Below the pieces are notes generated by a model. It was not told the DNA's origin. It saw only the letters and a list, made by a program, of their open reading frames with translations, and ran no database searches. Both the position numbers and the translations under genes were made by a program. Of a DNA stretch of 45,599 nucleotides, positions 34,457 to 42,036 are shown one piece after another. Position 1 is the first letter of the stretch. The number at the start of each line of letters is the position of its first letter. Source of the stretch: Flavobacterium sp. (GTDB lineage: Bacteria; Bacteroidota; Bacteroidia; Flavobacteriales; Flavobacteriaceae); assembly GCA_020403245.1 (NCBI GenBank), contig JADBYA010000046.1, forward strand, positions 1-45,599, given 5' to 3'.

Positions 34457-35701
34457 TCAATTTAAGTTTTCGTTAAGAATATGTCTCAAAATAACATCCG
34501 TTGCGCCAATATTCATCTGAACAAAAGTTTCACAAATATGTCCTTTTTCATGGCGAATGTCTTCATTGGAAATTAAATTATTTAAAGTTTCATTCAATTC
34601 GGTCTGAGTATTTATGGAAATACATCCTTCTTGATGAACTAATGCTATGGCTTCGGCAAAATGAGAATAATTCGGGCCAACCACAATAGGAATTCCAAAT
34701 GTGGCTGGTTCCAAAATGTTATGAACGCCGGGATTTCCAAAACCACCACCAACATAAGCGATATCTGCATAACTGTATATCTTGGTTAGAATGCCAATGG
34801 TGTCGATGATAAATACTTGAAAATCTTTCAAATTTTGACTTTCTTTTTCTGAAAATAAAATAGTTTTTTTTGTGATGGAATTTTTCAATTCCTGAATTTG
34901 TTCTGATTTAATATTGTGTGGTGCAATAATAAATTTTATATCCGCATTCGTTTGATTGATAAAATTTACCAAAAAACTTTCATCTTTTGGCCAAGAACTT
35001 CCAATAACAATTGTAGTTGTATTGTCTTTAAATTGCTCAATGAAATCCAAAGAATTATCCCGTTCCAAAATCGAAACTACTCTGTCAAAACGGGTATCGC
35101 CAGAAACTTTTACGTTATTGTAGCCAATACTTTGAAGCAATTTCTTAGAGCTTTCATTTTGCACAAAAAAGTAATCGAACGTTTTTAATGCATTTCTATA
35201 AAATCCACCATACCAACTGAAAAATGCTTGATTTTCTCTAAAAATTCCAGAAATCAAATAGGTTTTGATACCCAGGTTGTTCAACTCATTTAAATAATTT
35301 GGCCAAAATTCATATTTGATGAAAAACACTAATTCGGGATGAACGAGTCTAAGAAATTCTTTTGCATTTACTTTGGTATCAATAGGCAAATAAACAGTGA
35401 CATCAGCTACAGTATTGTTCTTTCGAACTTCATACCCTGATGGCGAAAAGAAAGTGAGGATAATTTTGTGATTAGGAAATTGCAATTTTATCTTTTCCAT
35501 GACTGGCAATCCTTGTTCGTATTCGCCAAGAGAGGCGGCGTGGAACCAAATGGTTTGGTGTTTGGGATTTATTGCTCTTGCTAGTATTTTGAAAACGTCT
35601 TTTCTGCCATTGACAAATAACTTTATTTTGGGACTGAAAAGCGCAATAATTTTGAGAATAAATTCCGATAAATGGACGAAGATATTATATAGAAAAAGCA
35701 T
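34457..35701 (-). CDS. waaA: 3-deoxy-D-manno-octulosonic acid transferase
   Basis: 414 residues. An N-terminal hydrophobic anchor is followed by the catalytic H-A-A-S-L-G-E-Y-E (Glu60) and the C-terminal CMP-Kdo site with V-G-G-G-F-G-N-P-G-V-H-N-I-L-E-P-A. It adds Kdo to lipid A at the inner face of the cytoplasmic membrane. The start codon overlaps the stop of the toxin gene as TAATG, so translation is likely coupled. The start agrees with the family N-terminus (M-L-F-L-Y-N). Confidence 0.95.
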   Translation of the reverse strand: MLFLYNIFVHLSEFILKIIALFSPKIKLFVNGRKDVFKILARAINPKHQTIWFHAASLGEYEQGLPVMEKIKLQFPNHKIILTFFSPSGYEVRKNNTVADVTVYLPIDTKVNAKEFLRLVHPELVFFIKYEFWPNYLNELNNLGIKTYLISGIFRENQAFFSWYGGFYRNALKTFDYFFVQNESSKKLLQSIGYNNVKVSGDTRFDRVVSILERDNSLDFIEQFKDNTTTIVIGSSWPKDESFLVNFINQTNADIKFIIAPHNIKSEQIQELKNSITKKTILFSEKESQNLKDFQVFIIDTIGILTKIYSYADIAYVGGGFGNPGVHNILEPATFGIPIVVGPNYSHFAEAIALVHQEGCISINTQTELNETLNNLISNEDIRHEKGHICETFVQMNIGATDVILRHILNENLN

Positions 35702-35967
35702 TAAGGAAATTTTTTGTAGATGTCTTTACGATGTTCAACCGTTAAAAATTTCATTTGCTTATCTATCTTTTCTATTCCAATTCTGTAGTCACCTATTTTT
35801 ATCCTGTAATAAACTTTGTATCCAGATAGTTTTTTTATGTTGGAAATTTCAACAATTGAGTTGGCTCGAATAACATCATCAATTGTATCTTGAATTTTTT
35901 GAAGCAAATCTTCATTTTTCAAATTTTCTAAATTCTTGAGAAAATTTCTAGTGAAATCTACTTCCAT
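35701..35967 (-). CDS. RelE/ParE family toxin
   Basis: 88 residues with the compact RelE/ParE fold: M-E-V-D-F-T-R-N-F-L-K-N-L at the N-terminus, the central K-L-S-G-Y-K-V-Y-Y-R-I-K-I-G-D-Y-R-I-G-I, and the C-terminal V-E-H-R-K-D-I-Y-K-K-F-P. These match the usual L-x-G, Y-R-x-R-x-G-x-Y-R-I and H-R-x-x-I-Y segments. RelE members cut mRNA on the ribosome, while ParE members target gyrase; which applies cannot be told. The antitoxin gene is directly upstream, overlapping by 10 nt. Confidence 0.88.
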   Translation of the reverse strand: MEVDFTRNFLKNLENLKNEDLLQKIQDTIDDVIRANSIVEISNIKKLSGYKVYYRIKIGDYRIGIEKIDKQMKFLTVEHRKDIYKKFP

Positions 35968-36197
35968 TTATTCAATACTTTTTGAACGTCTTTATATGTT
36001 ACACTGGGTGAATTTTTACATTCGTCCATCATCATCCCTAAATTTCTTTCTACTTTCAACTCATATTCTGGCGAATTTTCATCAATAAAGTCATTTTTAG
36101 AAGTTATTTTTTCTACTTCAATACCAATTTTTTTGGCAAGACTAATCAATAAGTTCATGTCTTTTTTTGAATTGGATTTAAAAAGTACCGTTTCCAT
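35958..36197 (-). CDS. antitoxin of the RelE/ParE-type module
   Basis: 79 residues from the ATG at 36197 (M-E-T-V-L-F-K-S-N-S-K-K-D-M-N-L-L). A longer in-frame start at 36290 is rejected because a TATATTTG box (36216-36223) lies 18 nt before 36197. The N-terminal part (F-K-S-N-S-K-K-D-M-N-L-L-I-S-L-A-K-K-I-G-I) resembles small Bacteroidota antitoxins; a flexible acidic C-terminus would wrap the toxin. No typical DNA-binding domain is obvious. Gene order is antitoxin first, as in most type II systems. Confidence 0.8.
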   Translation of the reverse strand: METVLFKSNSKKDMNLLISLAKKIGIEVEKITSKNDFIDENSPEYELKVERNLGMMMDECKNSPSVTYKDVQKVLNKWK

Positions 36198-36215
36198 AGT
36201 GTCAATTATTTTATA

Positions 36216-36223
36216 CAAATATA
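36216..36223 (-). promoter_or_regulatory. -7 promoter box of the toxin-antitoxin-waaA operon
   Basis: TATATTTG on the minus strand, 18 nt before the antitoxin ATG, implies a very short leader. No TTG is visible at the -33 position. Confidence 0.5.
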
Positions 36224-36250
36224 ATAAATATGTTTCTAAAATATAATCCT

Positions 36251-36258
36251 TATTTTTG
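36251..36258 (+). promoter_or_regulatory. -7 promoter box for the DegT/DnrJ aminotransferase gene
   Basis: TATTTTTG on the plus strand matches TAnnTTTG. If used, it yields a 5' leader of about 100 nt that contains all of leader-element copy C. Confidence 0.4.
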
Positions 36259-36297
36259 CCAATTATAAGTTTAGGGTATGAAATGAGCATGACCTAA

Positions 36298-36367
36298 AAT
36301 TGGTCGCAAACACCAATTAAGATATGCGAATTACATATGACCGATAAAAAACAATAAATATCTACAT
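36298..36367 (+). repeat. 5'-leader element, copy C (upstream of the DegT/DnrJ gene)
   Basis: AATTGGT and ACCAATT (36298-36304 / 36312-36318) form a 7-bp hairpin around cgcaaac. CATATG at 36334-36339 follows, then 25 nt of A-rich spacer to the start-codon CATATG at 36365-36370. It shares caaacaccaat, CATATGACC and ATCTACATATG with copy B, but lacks the distal GCCAT/ATAAACAA part. A frame of six codons (M-T-D-K-K-Q) starts at the first CATATG. Confidence 0.72.
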
Positions 36368-37498
36368 ATGAGAAAAATTCAAATGGTTGACCTCAAAAGT
36401 CAATATGATAAAATAAAAGATTCCGTAAATGCTTCGATACAAGAAGTTTTAGACACCACAACATATATCAATGGACCAGAAGTTCATAAATTTCAGAAAA
36501 ATCTAGAAGAATATCTTGATGTAAAACATGTAATTCCCTGTGCAAACGGTACTGATGCTTTGCAAATTGCCATGATGGGATTGGATTTAAAACCTGGTGA
36601 TGAGGTAATCACTGCCGATTTTACCTTTGCGGCAACGGTTGAAGTGATAGCTTTGTTGCAACTAACTCCAGTTTTAGTAGATGTGGATATCGTTAACATG
36701 AATATTTCTATTGATGCTATTAAGAAAGCGATTACGCCAAAAACCAAAGCTATTGTTCCTGTGCACTTATTCGGAAGAGCGGCCAATATGGAGGCGATTA
36801 TGAGAATTGCTAATGAACATAATTTATATGTAATCGAAGATAATGCCCAAGCCATTGGAGCCAATTGTAAGTTTTCGGATGGCACCAAAAAGAAAGCAGG
36901 AACGATTGGTCACGTTTCTTCTACTTCTTTTTTCCCAAGTAAAAATTTAGGATGTTATGGTGATGGTGGCGCCATTTTTACCAATGATGATGCATTGGCG
37001 CACAAAATTCGTGGCATTGTAAATCACGGAATGTATGTGCGGTACCATCACGATGTGGTTGGGGTAAATTCACGTTTGGATAGTATACAAGCAGCCGTTT
37101 TGAATGCCAAATTACCTTTCTTAGATGCGTACGGAAAGGCACGTCAAGACACCGCTCGCAAGTATTCGACAGCTTTTGAAGGGCACAAAAACATTATTGC
37201 ACCAAGTATTTGTGATATTTGTGATTGTCATGTTTTTCATCAATATACGTTGCGAATTATCGATGGCGATAGAAACGGTTTGATGGAACATTTATTGGCA
37301 AAGGGAATTCCGTGTGCTATTTATTACCCAATTCCGTTGCATTCCCAAAAAGCATATGCTGATACTCGATATAAAGAAGAAGATTTTCCAGTTACCAATC
37401 AATTGATTAAAGAAGTGATTTCTTTGCCAATGCACACCGAATTAGACGACGAGCAGATTAAATTTATTACGGACAGCGTTTTAGAATATATAAATTAA
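36368..37498 (+). CDS. DegT/DnrJ/EryC1/StrS family aminotransferase
   Basis: 376 residues with the fold-type I PLP core. The PLP lysine is Lys192 in F-F-P-S-K-N-L-G-C-Y-G-D-G-G, and Asp158 in V-I-E-D-N-A-Q-A-I-G-A binds the pyridine N. These enzymes aminate keto-sugar nucleotides for polysaccharide or LPS sugars. It lies between waaA and galE, both envelope-sugar genes, which supports such a role; the exact sugar is not determined. The start follows leader copy C. Confidence 0.93.
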   Translation: MRKIQMVDLKSQYDKIKDSVNASIQEVLDTTTYINGPEVHKFQKNLEEYLDVKHVIPCANGTDALQIAMMGLDLKPGDEVITADFTFAATVEVIALLQLTPVLVDVDIVNMNISIDAIKKAITPKTKAIVPVHLFGRAANMEAIMRIANEHNLYVIEDNAQAIGANCKFSDGTKKKAGTIGHVSSTSFFPSKNLGCYGDGGAIFTNDDALAHKIRGIVNHGMYVRYHHDVVGVNSRLDSIQAAVLNAKLPFLDAYGKARQDTARKYSTAFEGHKNIIAPSICDICDCHVFHQYTLRIIDGDRNGLMEHLLAKGIPCAIYYPIPLHSQKAYADTRYKEEDFPVTNQLIKEVISLPMHTELDDEQIKFITDSVLEYIN

Positions 37499-37581
37499 GA
37501 AAATAGAGAATAGAAAATAGAGAAAAGACCTGAGTGTTAAAATCTATATTCTATATTCTTTATTCTATTATCTCAAAAAAA
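37499..37581. repeat. Imperfect AT-rich inverted repeat between the aminotransferase and galE
   Basis: A plus-strand tract of AATAGAGAATAGAAAATAGAG (37502-37522) is followed by TATATTCTATATTCTTTATT and TCTATTATCTC (37545-37574), roughly its complement. It would form a long imperfect hairpin in the 5' leader of galE. Confidence 0.6.
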
Positions 37582-38595
37582 ATGAAAATAGTAGTCACAG
37601 GAGGTTTAGGATTTATTGGTTCGCATACGGTTGTTGAATTGCAAAATCAAGGTTTTGAAGTGGTAGCCATTGATAATCTTTACAATTCTTCTATTGAAGT
37701 TTTGGACGGAATCGAGAGAATAACAGGTAAGAAACCCATATTTGAGAATATTGATTTACGAGAGAAATCATCGGTTCAGAATTTCTTTAAAAAACATCAT
37801 GACACTCTTGGCTTAATTCATTTTGCGGCTTCAAAAGCTGTGGGAGAAAGTGTTGAAAATCCTTTGCTTTATTATGAAAATAATATCAATACATTGGTCT
37901 ATGTTTTACAAGAACTAACAAAATTACCTCGAGCCAATTTTATTTTCAGTTCTTCATGTACGGTTTATGGACAAGCCGAAAAAATGCCCATTACTGAAGA
38001 TGCTTCTATTCAACCAGCCATTTCGCCTTATGGAAATACGAAGCAAATTGGGGAAGAAATCATTCAAGATGTTGCCAAAGTAACCAATGTGAACTCCATT
38101 TTATTACGTTATTTTAACCCCATTGGAGCTCATCCAAGTGCCGAAATTGGGGAACTGCCCATTGGTATTCCACAAAATTTAGTTCCATTTATTACCCAAA
38201 CGGGAATTGGTTTACGAGAAGAACTTTCGGTTTATGGCAATGACTATCCCACTCCTGATGGTACCTGTATTCGTGATTATATTCATGTTGTCGATTTGGC
38301 CAAAGCCCATGTTATCGCATTGCAACGATTGTTGAATAAACAAAATGTAGAAAAAGTAGAAACTTTTAATTTAGGAACCGGTACAGGAAGTTCTGTTTTG
38401 GAAGTTATTCAAGCTTTTGAAAAAGTATCGGGTAAAAAATTACCTTATAAAATAGTAGACAGAAGAGAAGGCGATGTAATTGCTGCCTATGCCAATACCG
38501 ATAAAGCAAATGCTGTTCTTGGTTGGAAAGCCCATTCTAATTTGGAAGAAAGTTTAGCTTCCGCATGGAAATGGGAACAAAAAATTAGAAGTTAA
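37582..38595 (+). CDS. galE: UDP-glucose 4-epimerase
   Basis: 337 residues from the ATG at 37582, where the NAD-binding M-K-I-V-V-T-G-G-L-G-F-I-G-S-H-T begins; a longer start at 37534 reads through repeat DNA. The catalytic residues are Ser125 (F-S-S-S-C-T-V-Y-G), Tyr150 and Lys154 (S-P-Y-G-N-T-K). It interconverts UDP-glucose and UDP-galactose for polysaccharide synthesis and galactose use. Length is typical. Confidence 0.95.
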   Translation: MKIVVTGGLGFIGSHTVVELQNQGFEVVAIDNLYNSSIEVLDGIERITGKKPIFENIDLREKSSVQNFFKKHHDTLGLIHFAASKAVGESVENPLLYYENNINTLVYVLQELTKLPRANFIFSSSCTVYGQAEKMPITEDASIQPAISPYGNTKQIGEEIIQDVAKVTNVNSILLRYFNPIGAHPSAEIGELPIGIPQNLVPFITQTGIGLREELSVYGNDYPTPDGTCIRDYIHVVDLAKAHVIALQRLLNKQNVEKVETFNLGTGTGSSVLEVIQAFEKVSGKKLPYKIVDRREGDVIAAYANTDKANAVLGWKAHSNLEESLASAWKWEQKIRS

Positions 38596-38647
38596 ATCTC
38601 CTAATAGATGGTTTAAAAAACTTCCTTGTCCAAACCGGGACGTTATT

Positions 38648-38908
38648 TTACTTGTTTACAGATTCTTTTAATTTTTTTGCAGCCTCTTCTATTTTTTCAG
38701 CACTTCTTAGTTTTATGCTGTCTACTTTTGAGTTGGCTTTGTCTTTCAAAGTATCTAGTTTAGCTTCAGCTTTTATTTTAGCTGAGTCAATAGAGGTTGT
38801 CAACTCTTTAGTTATAGCTTCTTTGGCTTCGTCTAATTTTTCTTTGGTTTTGTCTTGGCAGCTGGCTAATAGAGCTACAAACGCTAGTGATAAGATTATT
38901 TTTTTCAT
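38648..38908 (-). CDS. small helical lipoprotein
   Basis: 86 residues. A signal with lipobox L-L-A-S-C (Cys17) is followed by a highly charged amphipathic helix of 11-residue-like repeats (K-E-K-L-D-E-A-K-E-A-I, A-E-A-K-L-D-T-L-K-D-K). The tail resembles LEA or apolipoprotein-like coiled-coil spacers. No catalytic function is expected. Leader-element copy B lies directly upstream. Confidence 0.83.
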   Translation of the reverse strand: MKKIILSLAFVALLASCQDKTKEKLDEAKEAITKELTTSIDSAKIKAEAKLDTLKDKANSKVDSIKLRSAEKIEEAAKKLKESVNK

Positions 38909-39001
38909 ATGTAGATACTATTTGTTTTTTTAAGGTCATATGGAATCACTCAATCTTCATTGGTGTTTGCTTACGCAAACTTCTTGTTTATGGCGATTTC
39001 A
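38909..39001 (-). repeat. 5'-leader element, copy B (upstream of the helical lipoprotein)
   Basis: Read on the minus strand: GAAATCGCCATAAACAAGAA, a hairpin GTTTGC-GTAA-GCAAAC (38965-38980), a caccaatga block, CATATG at 38937-38942, 25 nt of spacer and the start-codon CATATG at 38906-38911. An 11-codon frame (M-T-L-K-K-T-N-S-I-Y-I) starts at the first CATATG, and its TGA overlaps the lipoprotein ATG as ATGA. Confidence 0.75.
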
Positions 39002-39013
39002 AAATTGTATTTT

Positions 39014-39895
39014 TTAAATGTAGTAAGCCGAAATCGTTTCTATTTCTTTATCAATTTTATTGACCAATCCAACCAACACTTTCCCTGGGCCAACTTCCGT
39101 AAAACTGGTGGCACCATCTTTAATCATTTGTTGTACTGATTGCGTCCATTTAACTGGAGCGGTCAATTGAATAATTAAATTTTTCTTGATTTCCTCGGCA
39201 GACGTGACAGCAGTAGCAGTCACATTTTGATATACCGGACAAATAGGAGTGGAGAACGTTGTTGCTTCAATGGCTGTAGCTAATGCTGAGCGCGCGGGTT
39301 CCATCATGGGTGAGTGAAAGGCACCCCCAACTGGTAATAACAAAGCGCGTTTGGCACCAGCTGCTTTCATCGCTTCACAAGCTTTTTCTACGGCCGAAAA
39401 TTCGCCCGAAATCACTAGTTGCCCCGGGCAATTATAATTGGCAGCTACGACAACACCATCAATAGAAGCACAAACCTCTTCTACAATTTTGTCGTCCAAT
39501 CCTAAAACGGCTGCCATAGTTGATGGAGCAATTTCACACGCTTTTTGCATGGCCAAAGCACGTTGTGAGACTAATTTTAATCCGTCTTCAAAAGACAAAG
39601 CGCCATTAGCTACCAAGGCAGAAAATTCGCCAAGCGAATGTCCTGCAACCATATCGGGGAGGAAATTATCCATTGTTTTTGCCAAAATAACGGAATGTAA
39701 AAAAACTGCTGGTTGGGTAACTTTGGTTTCTCTCAATTCTTCGGCAGTGCCTTCAAACATAATATCGGTAATTCGGAAACCTAAAATGGCGTTGGCTTTT
39801 TCGAATAGTTTTTTGGCTAAAGCCGAATTCTCATATAAGTCTTTACCCATTCCGGTATATTGCGCTCCTTGTCCAGGGAAAACGTATGCTTTCAT
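39014..39895 (-). CDS. fabD: malonyl-CoA:ACP transacylase
   Basis: 293 residues from the ATG at 39895 (M-K-A-Y-V-F-P-G-Q-G-A-Q-Y); a longer frame to 40063 crosses the promoter region and is rejected. The nucleophile is Ser87 in G-H-S-L-G-E and the partner is His194 in G-A-F-H-S-P-M-M. It loads malonyl units on acyl carrier protein in fatty acid synthesis. Length and motifs are typical. Confidence 0.95.
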   Translation of the reverse strand: MKAYVFPGQGAQYTGMGKDLYENSALAKKLFEKANAILGFRITDIMFEGTAEELRETKVTQPAVFLHSVILAKTMDNFLPDMVAGHSLGEFSALVANGALSFEDGLKLVSQRALAMQKACEIAPSTMAAVLGLDDKIVEEVCASIDGVVVAANYNCPGQLVISGEFSAVEKACEAMKAAGAKRALLLPVGGAFHSPMMEPARSALATAIEATTFSTPICPVYQNVTATAVTSAEEIKKNLIIQLTAPVKWTQSVQQMIKDGATSFTEVGPGKVLVGLVNKIDKEIETISAYYI

Positions 39896-39958
39896 TAATA
39901 CTGAATTTATTTCAGCATCTCTTCGATACTGAAAGGTTATTTGCTGTTTAAAAGTAAA

Positions 39959-39988
39959 CAAAATTACTAATTTAAAACATACAATCAA
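39959..39988 (-). promoter_or_regulatory. Flavobacterial promoter for fabD
   Basis: On the minus strand TTG (39986-39988), a 19-nt spacer and TAATTTTG (39959-39966) match the consensus, 63 nt before the fabD start. Confidence 0.55.
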
Positions 39989-40061
39989 TAGCAGTGCTAT
40001 ATTTATGATTAATTGTAACTTTTTAACTAGTAAGCGACGTATAAGCATAAAAATATCAATC

Positions 40062-41693
40062 ATGAAAAAAGTAGTACTTATTTTATTTCTTTTAGTTATT
40101 GGGTTCTTGTTATTTTATTTAAACTTGCCTGTTTTGCAATATGGTTTCTACGGAATAGGATTCATAACGTTCTTGTTATTGTTTATTTATTTTTTCTTTT
40201 CTCTTGGAATTAAAGTTGACAATTCTGGAAAGAAATTTATAATAGGTTCAAGACCTAATAAATACTTGCTAATCTTGATGGGTTTGATTTTGGTATATCT
40301 AACCGTAATTCCATTATTTTCTACAGCAACAATTTTTCACACGGGTAGTTATCAGAAAATGATTGGAAAGGTTGAAAATGGTCAAAAATTATCAAAACAT
40401 ATTGCTCCAATTTCATTAGATAAAATTCGTGTTGTAGATCAAGATTTGGCATATTTATTGGGTGAAAAAATCATTGGTTCACAACCTGCATTGGGAAGTC
40501 AAATTGAATTAGGGAAGTTTTCTATTCAAAAAGTTAATAATGAACTCTATTGGATTGCACCATTATTGCACTCAGGATTTTTTAAATGGCTCAATAATAA
40601 AAAAGGAACTCCCGGATATGTAATGGTATCGGCAACAAACGAACGCGATGTTAAGTTAGTGCAAGAAATAGACGGAAAACCATTGAGAATAAAATTCCAA
40701 CCGAATGCTTATTTTCAAAGTGATATTCACCGACATGTTTATTTTAATGGATTTGCATCTGTTGGTCTAGCCGATTTTACTTTTGAGATAGATGAAAAAG
40801 GAAATCCTTTTTGGGTAATTACAACTTATATTAAAGAGATTGGATTTTCGGGAAAAAATACTACTGGAATTGTTGTAGTTGATGCTCAAACTGGCGCAAT
40901 TCAAAATTATTCTATTCAAAACTCTCCAAGTTGGGTGGATAGAATTCAGCCAGCAGAATTTATCGAAGATCAATTGAACGATTGGGGAGAATATGTCAAC
41001 GGATATTGGAATTTTTCAAACACCAATAAATTACAAATCACCGAAGGTTTGACTTTAGTGTATGGACAAAATGATAAATCCTATTGGTACACAGGATTAA
41101 CCTCGGTAGGAAGTGATGAAAGTGCCGTTGGTTTTGTATTGGTTGATACACGAACCAAAGAAACTACCTTTTACAAACAAAGTGGCGCAACCGAATTTGC
41201 AGCTCAAAGTTCAGCAGAGGGCAAAGTTCAAGAAAAAGGATATAAAGCATCGTTACCAATTCCCTATAATATCAATGGAATCCCAACCTATGTAATGACT
41301 TTGAAAGACGATGGCGGTTTGGTAAAAATGTATGCAATGGTAGCAATAAACGACTATACCATTGTTGGTGTTGGAAATTCGATGCGCGAAACGTTGACTT
41401 CTTTTAAAAGTGTCTACAATATGGCTGGAAACAAAATTAATCCATCAAATGTTGCCGCTAAAAAGTCAATTTCTTCCGTAATTAAAAGAATTCAAAGCGA
41501 TGTAAAAAACGGTAATAGTTTCTATTATTTTACCATAAAAGATTACCCCAACATTTTTGTGGGTTCGTCACAAGTTTCTAACGAAATTCCAGTTACTGTT
41601 GTGGGTGATAGTGTCAAAGTTTCTTTTGATATTGATAACGAACAAGTAATTGATGTGACTAGTTTTGACAATTTGAATTTAAAATTGAAGTGA
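40062..41693 (+). CDS. large membrane protein of unknown function with PepSY-like repeats
   Basis: 543 residues from the ATG at 40062, where the hydrophobic N-terminus M-K-K-V-V-L-I-L-F starts; an upstream ATG at 40005 is unlikely. Three hydrophobic segments (about 2-21, 26-46, 67-90) precede a large soluble part. This shows repeated ligand-sensor-like blocks: P-F-W-V-I-T-T-Y, G-I-V-V-V-D-A-Q-T-G-A-I-Q-N-Y and V-G-F-V-L-V-D-T-R-T-K-E-T-T-F-Y, with P-S-W-V-D-R-I in between. The blocks resemble PepSY-type strands. The family function is not known to me. It is divergent from fabD. Confidence 0.72.
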   Translation: MKKVVLILFLLVIGFLLFYLNLPVLQYGFYGIGFITFLLLFIYFFFSLGIKVDNSGKKFIIGSRPNKYLLILMGLILVYLTVIPLFSTATIFHTGSYQKMIGKVENGQKLSKHIAPISLDKIRVVDQDLAYLLGEKIIGSQPALGSQIELGKFSIQKVNNELYWIAPLLHSGFFKWLNNKKGTPGYVMVSATNERDVKLVQEIDGKPLRIKFQPNAYFQSDIHRHVYFNGFASVGLADFTFEIDEKGNPFWVITTYIKEIGFSGKNTTGIVVVDAQTGAIQNYSIQNSPSWVDRIQPAEFIEDQLNDWGEYVNGYWNFSNTNKLQITEGLTLVYGQNDKSYWYTGLTSVGSDESAVGFVLVDTRTKETTFYKQSGATEFAAQSSAEGKVQEKGYKASLPIPYNINGIPTYVMTLKDDGGLVKMYAMVAINDYTIVGVGNSMRETLTSFKSVYNMAGNKINPSNVAAKKSISSVIKRIQSDVKNGNSFYYFTIKDYPNIFVGSSQVSNEIPVTVVGDSVKVSFDIDNEQVIDVTSFDNLNLKLK

Positions 41694-42036
41694 TACCAAT
41701 TTCCCATATAATATAGCCCAATATACCTGTTTTTTTCTCAATTGCTTCCCCAGTTAGCTATTGCTCGTGTCTTATTCAAAACTAATTGCTTCACTAGTAC
41801 GCTTGCGATTATTGTCCGTAGCACAAGCTTTGCCATAATTTGTGTGCATTGGTGAAATTTGGGTTTAATTCTTTTGTACTCATTCACTCCATTTTTTGTC
41901 ATAAGAATATAAAAATTGACTATAAATTTTTTATGGAATTAAGGTAAAATTATAGCTACTTAAAAAATATTTTGTAACAATTTTCTTTTTTAAACGTCTT
42001 TTAAGTAATCATCAATCAAAAAAATCAATAATCAAA
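41694..42036. other. 343-nt intergenic region without recognisable gene
   Basis: AT-rich spacer before the beta-barrel gene. No convincing ORF, tRNA or strong terminator hairpin was found. The stretch 41760-41870 is less AT-rich than its surroundings and may be decayed coding or repeat DNA. A TATTTTG tract near 41970 is only a partial promoter match. Confidence 0.4.

Noticed and set aside
36198..36290. Longer start for the antitoxin
   Set aside because: A TATATTTG promoter box lies inside it, and the conserved part begins at 36197.
39438..39932. Plus-strand open frame of 164 codons
   Set aside because: Antisense to fabD, whose catalytic motifs are intact; no family resemblance.
41760..41870. 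Possible fourth copy of the leader element (gcattggtgaaat)
   Set aside because: Only a short attggtg match; no paired CATATG boxes and no start codon at the right distance.
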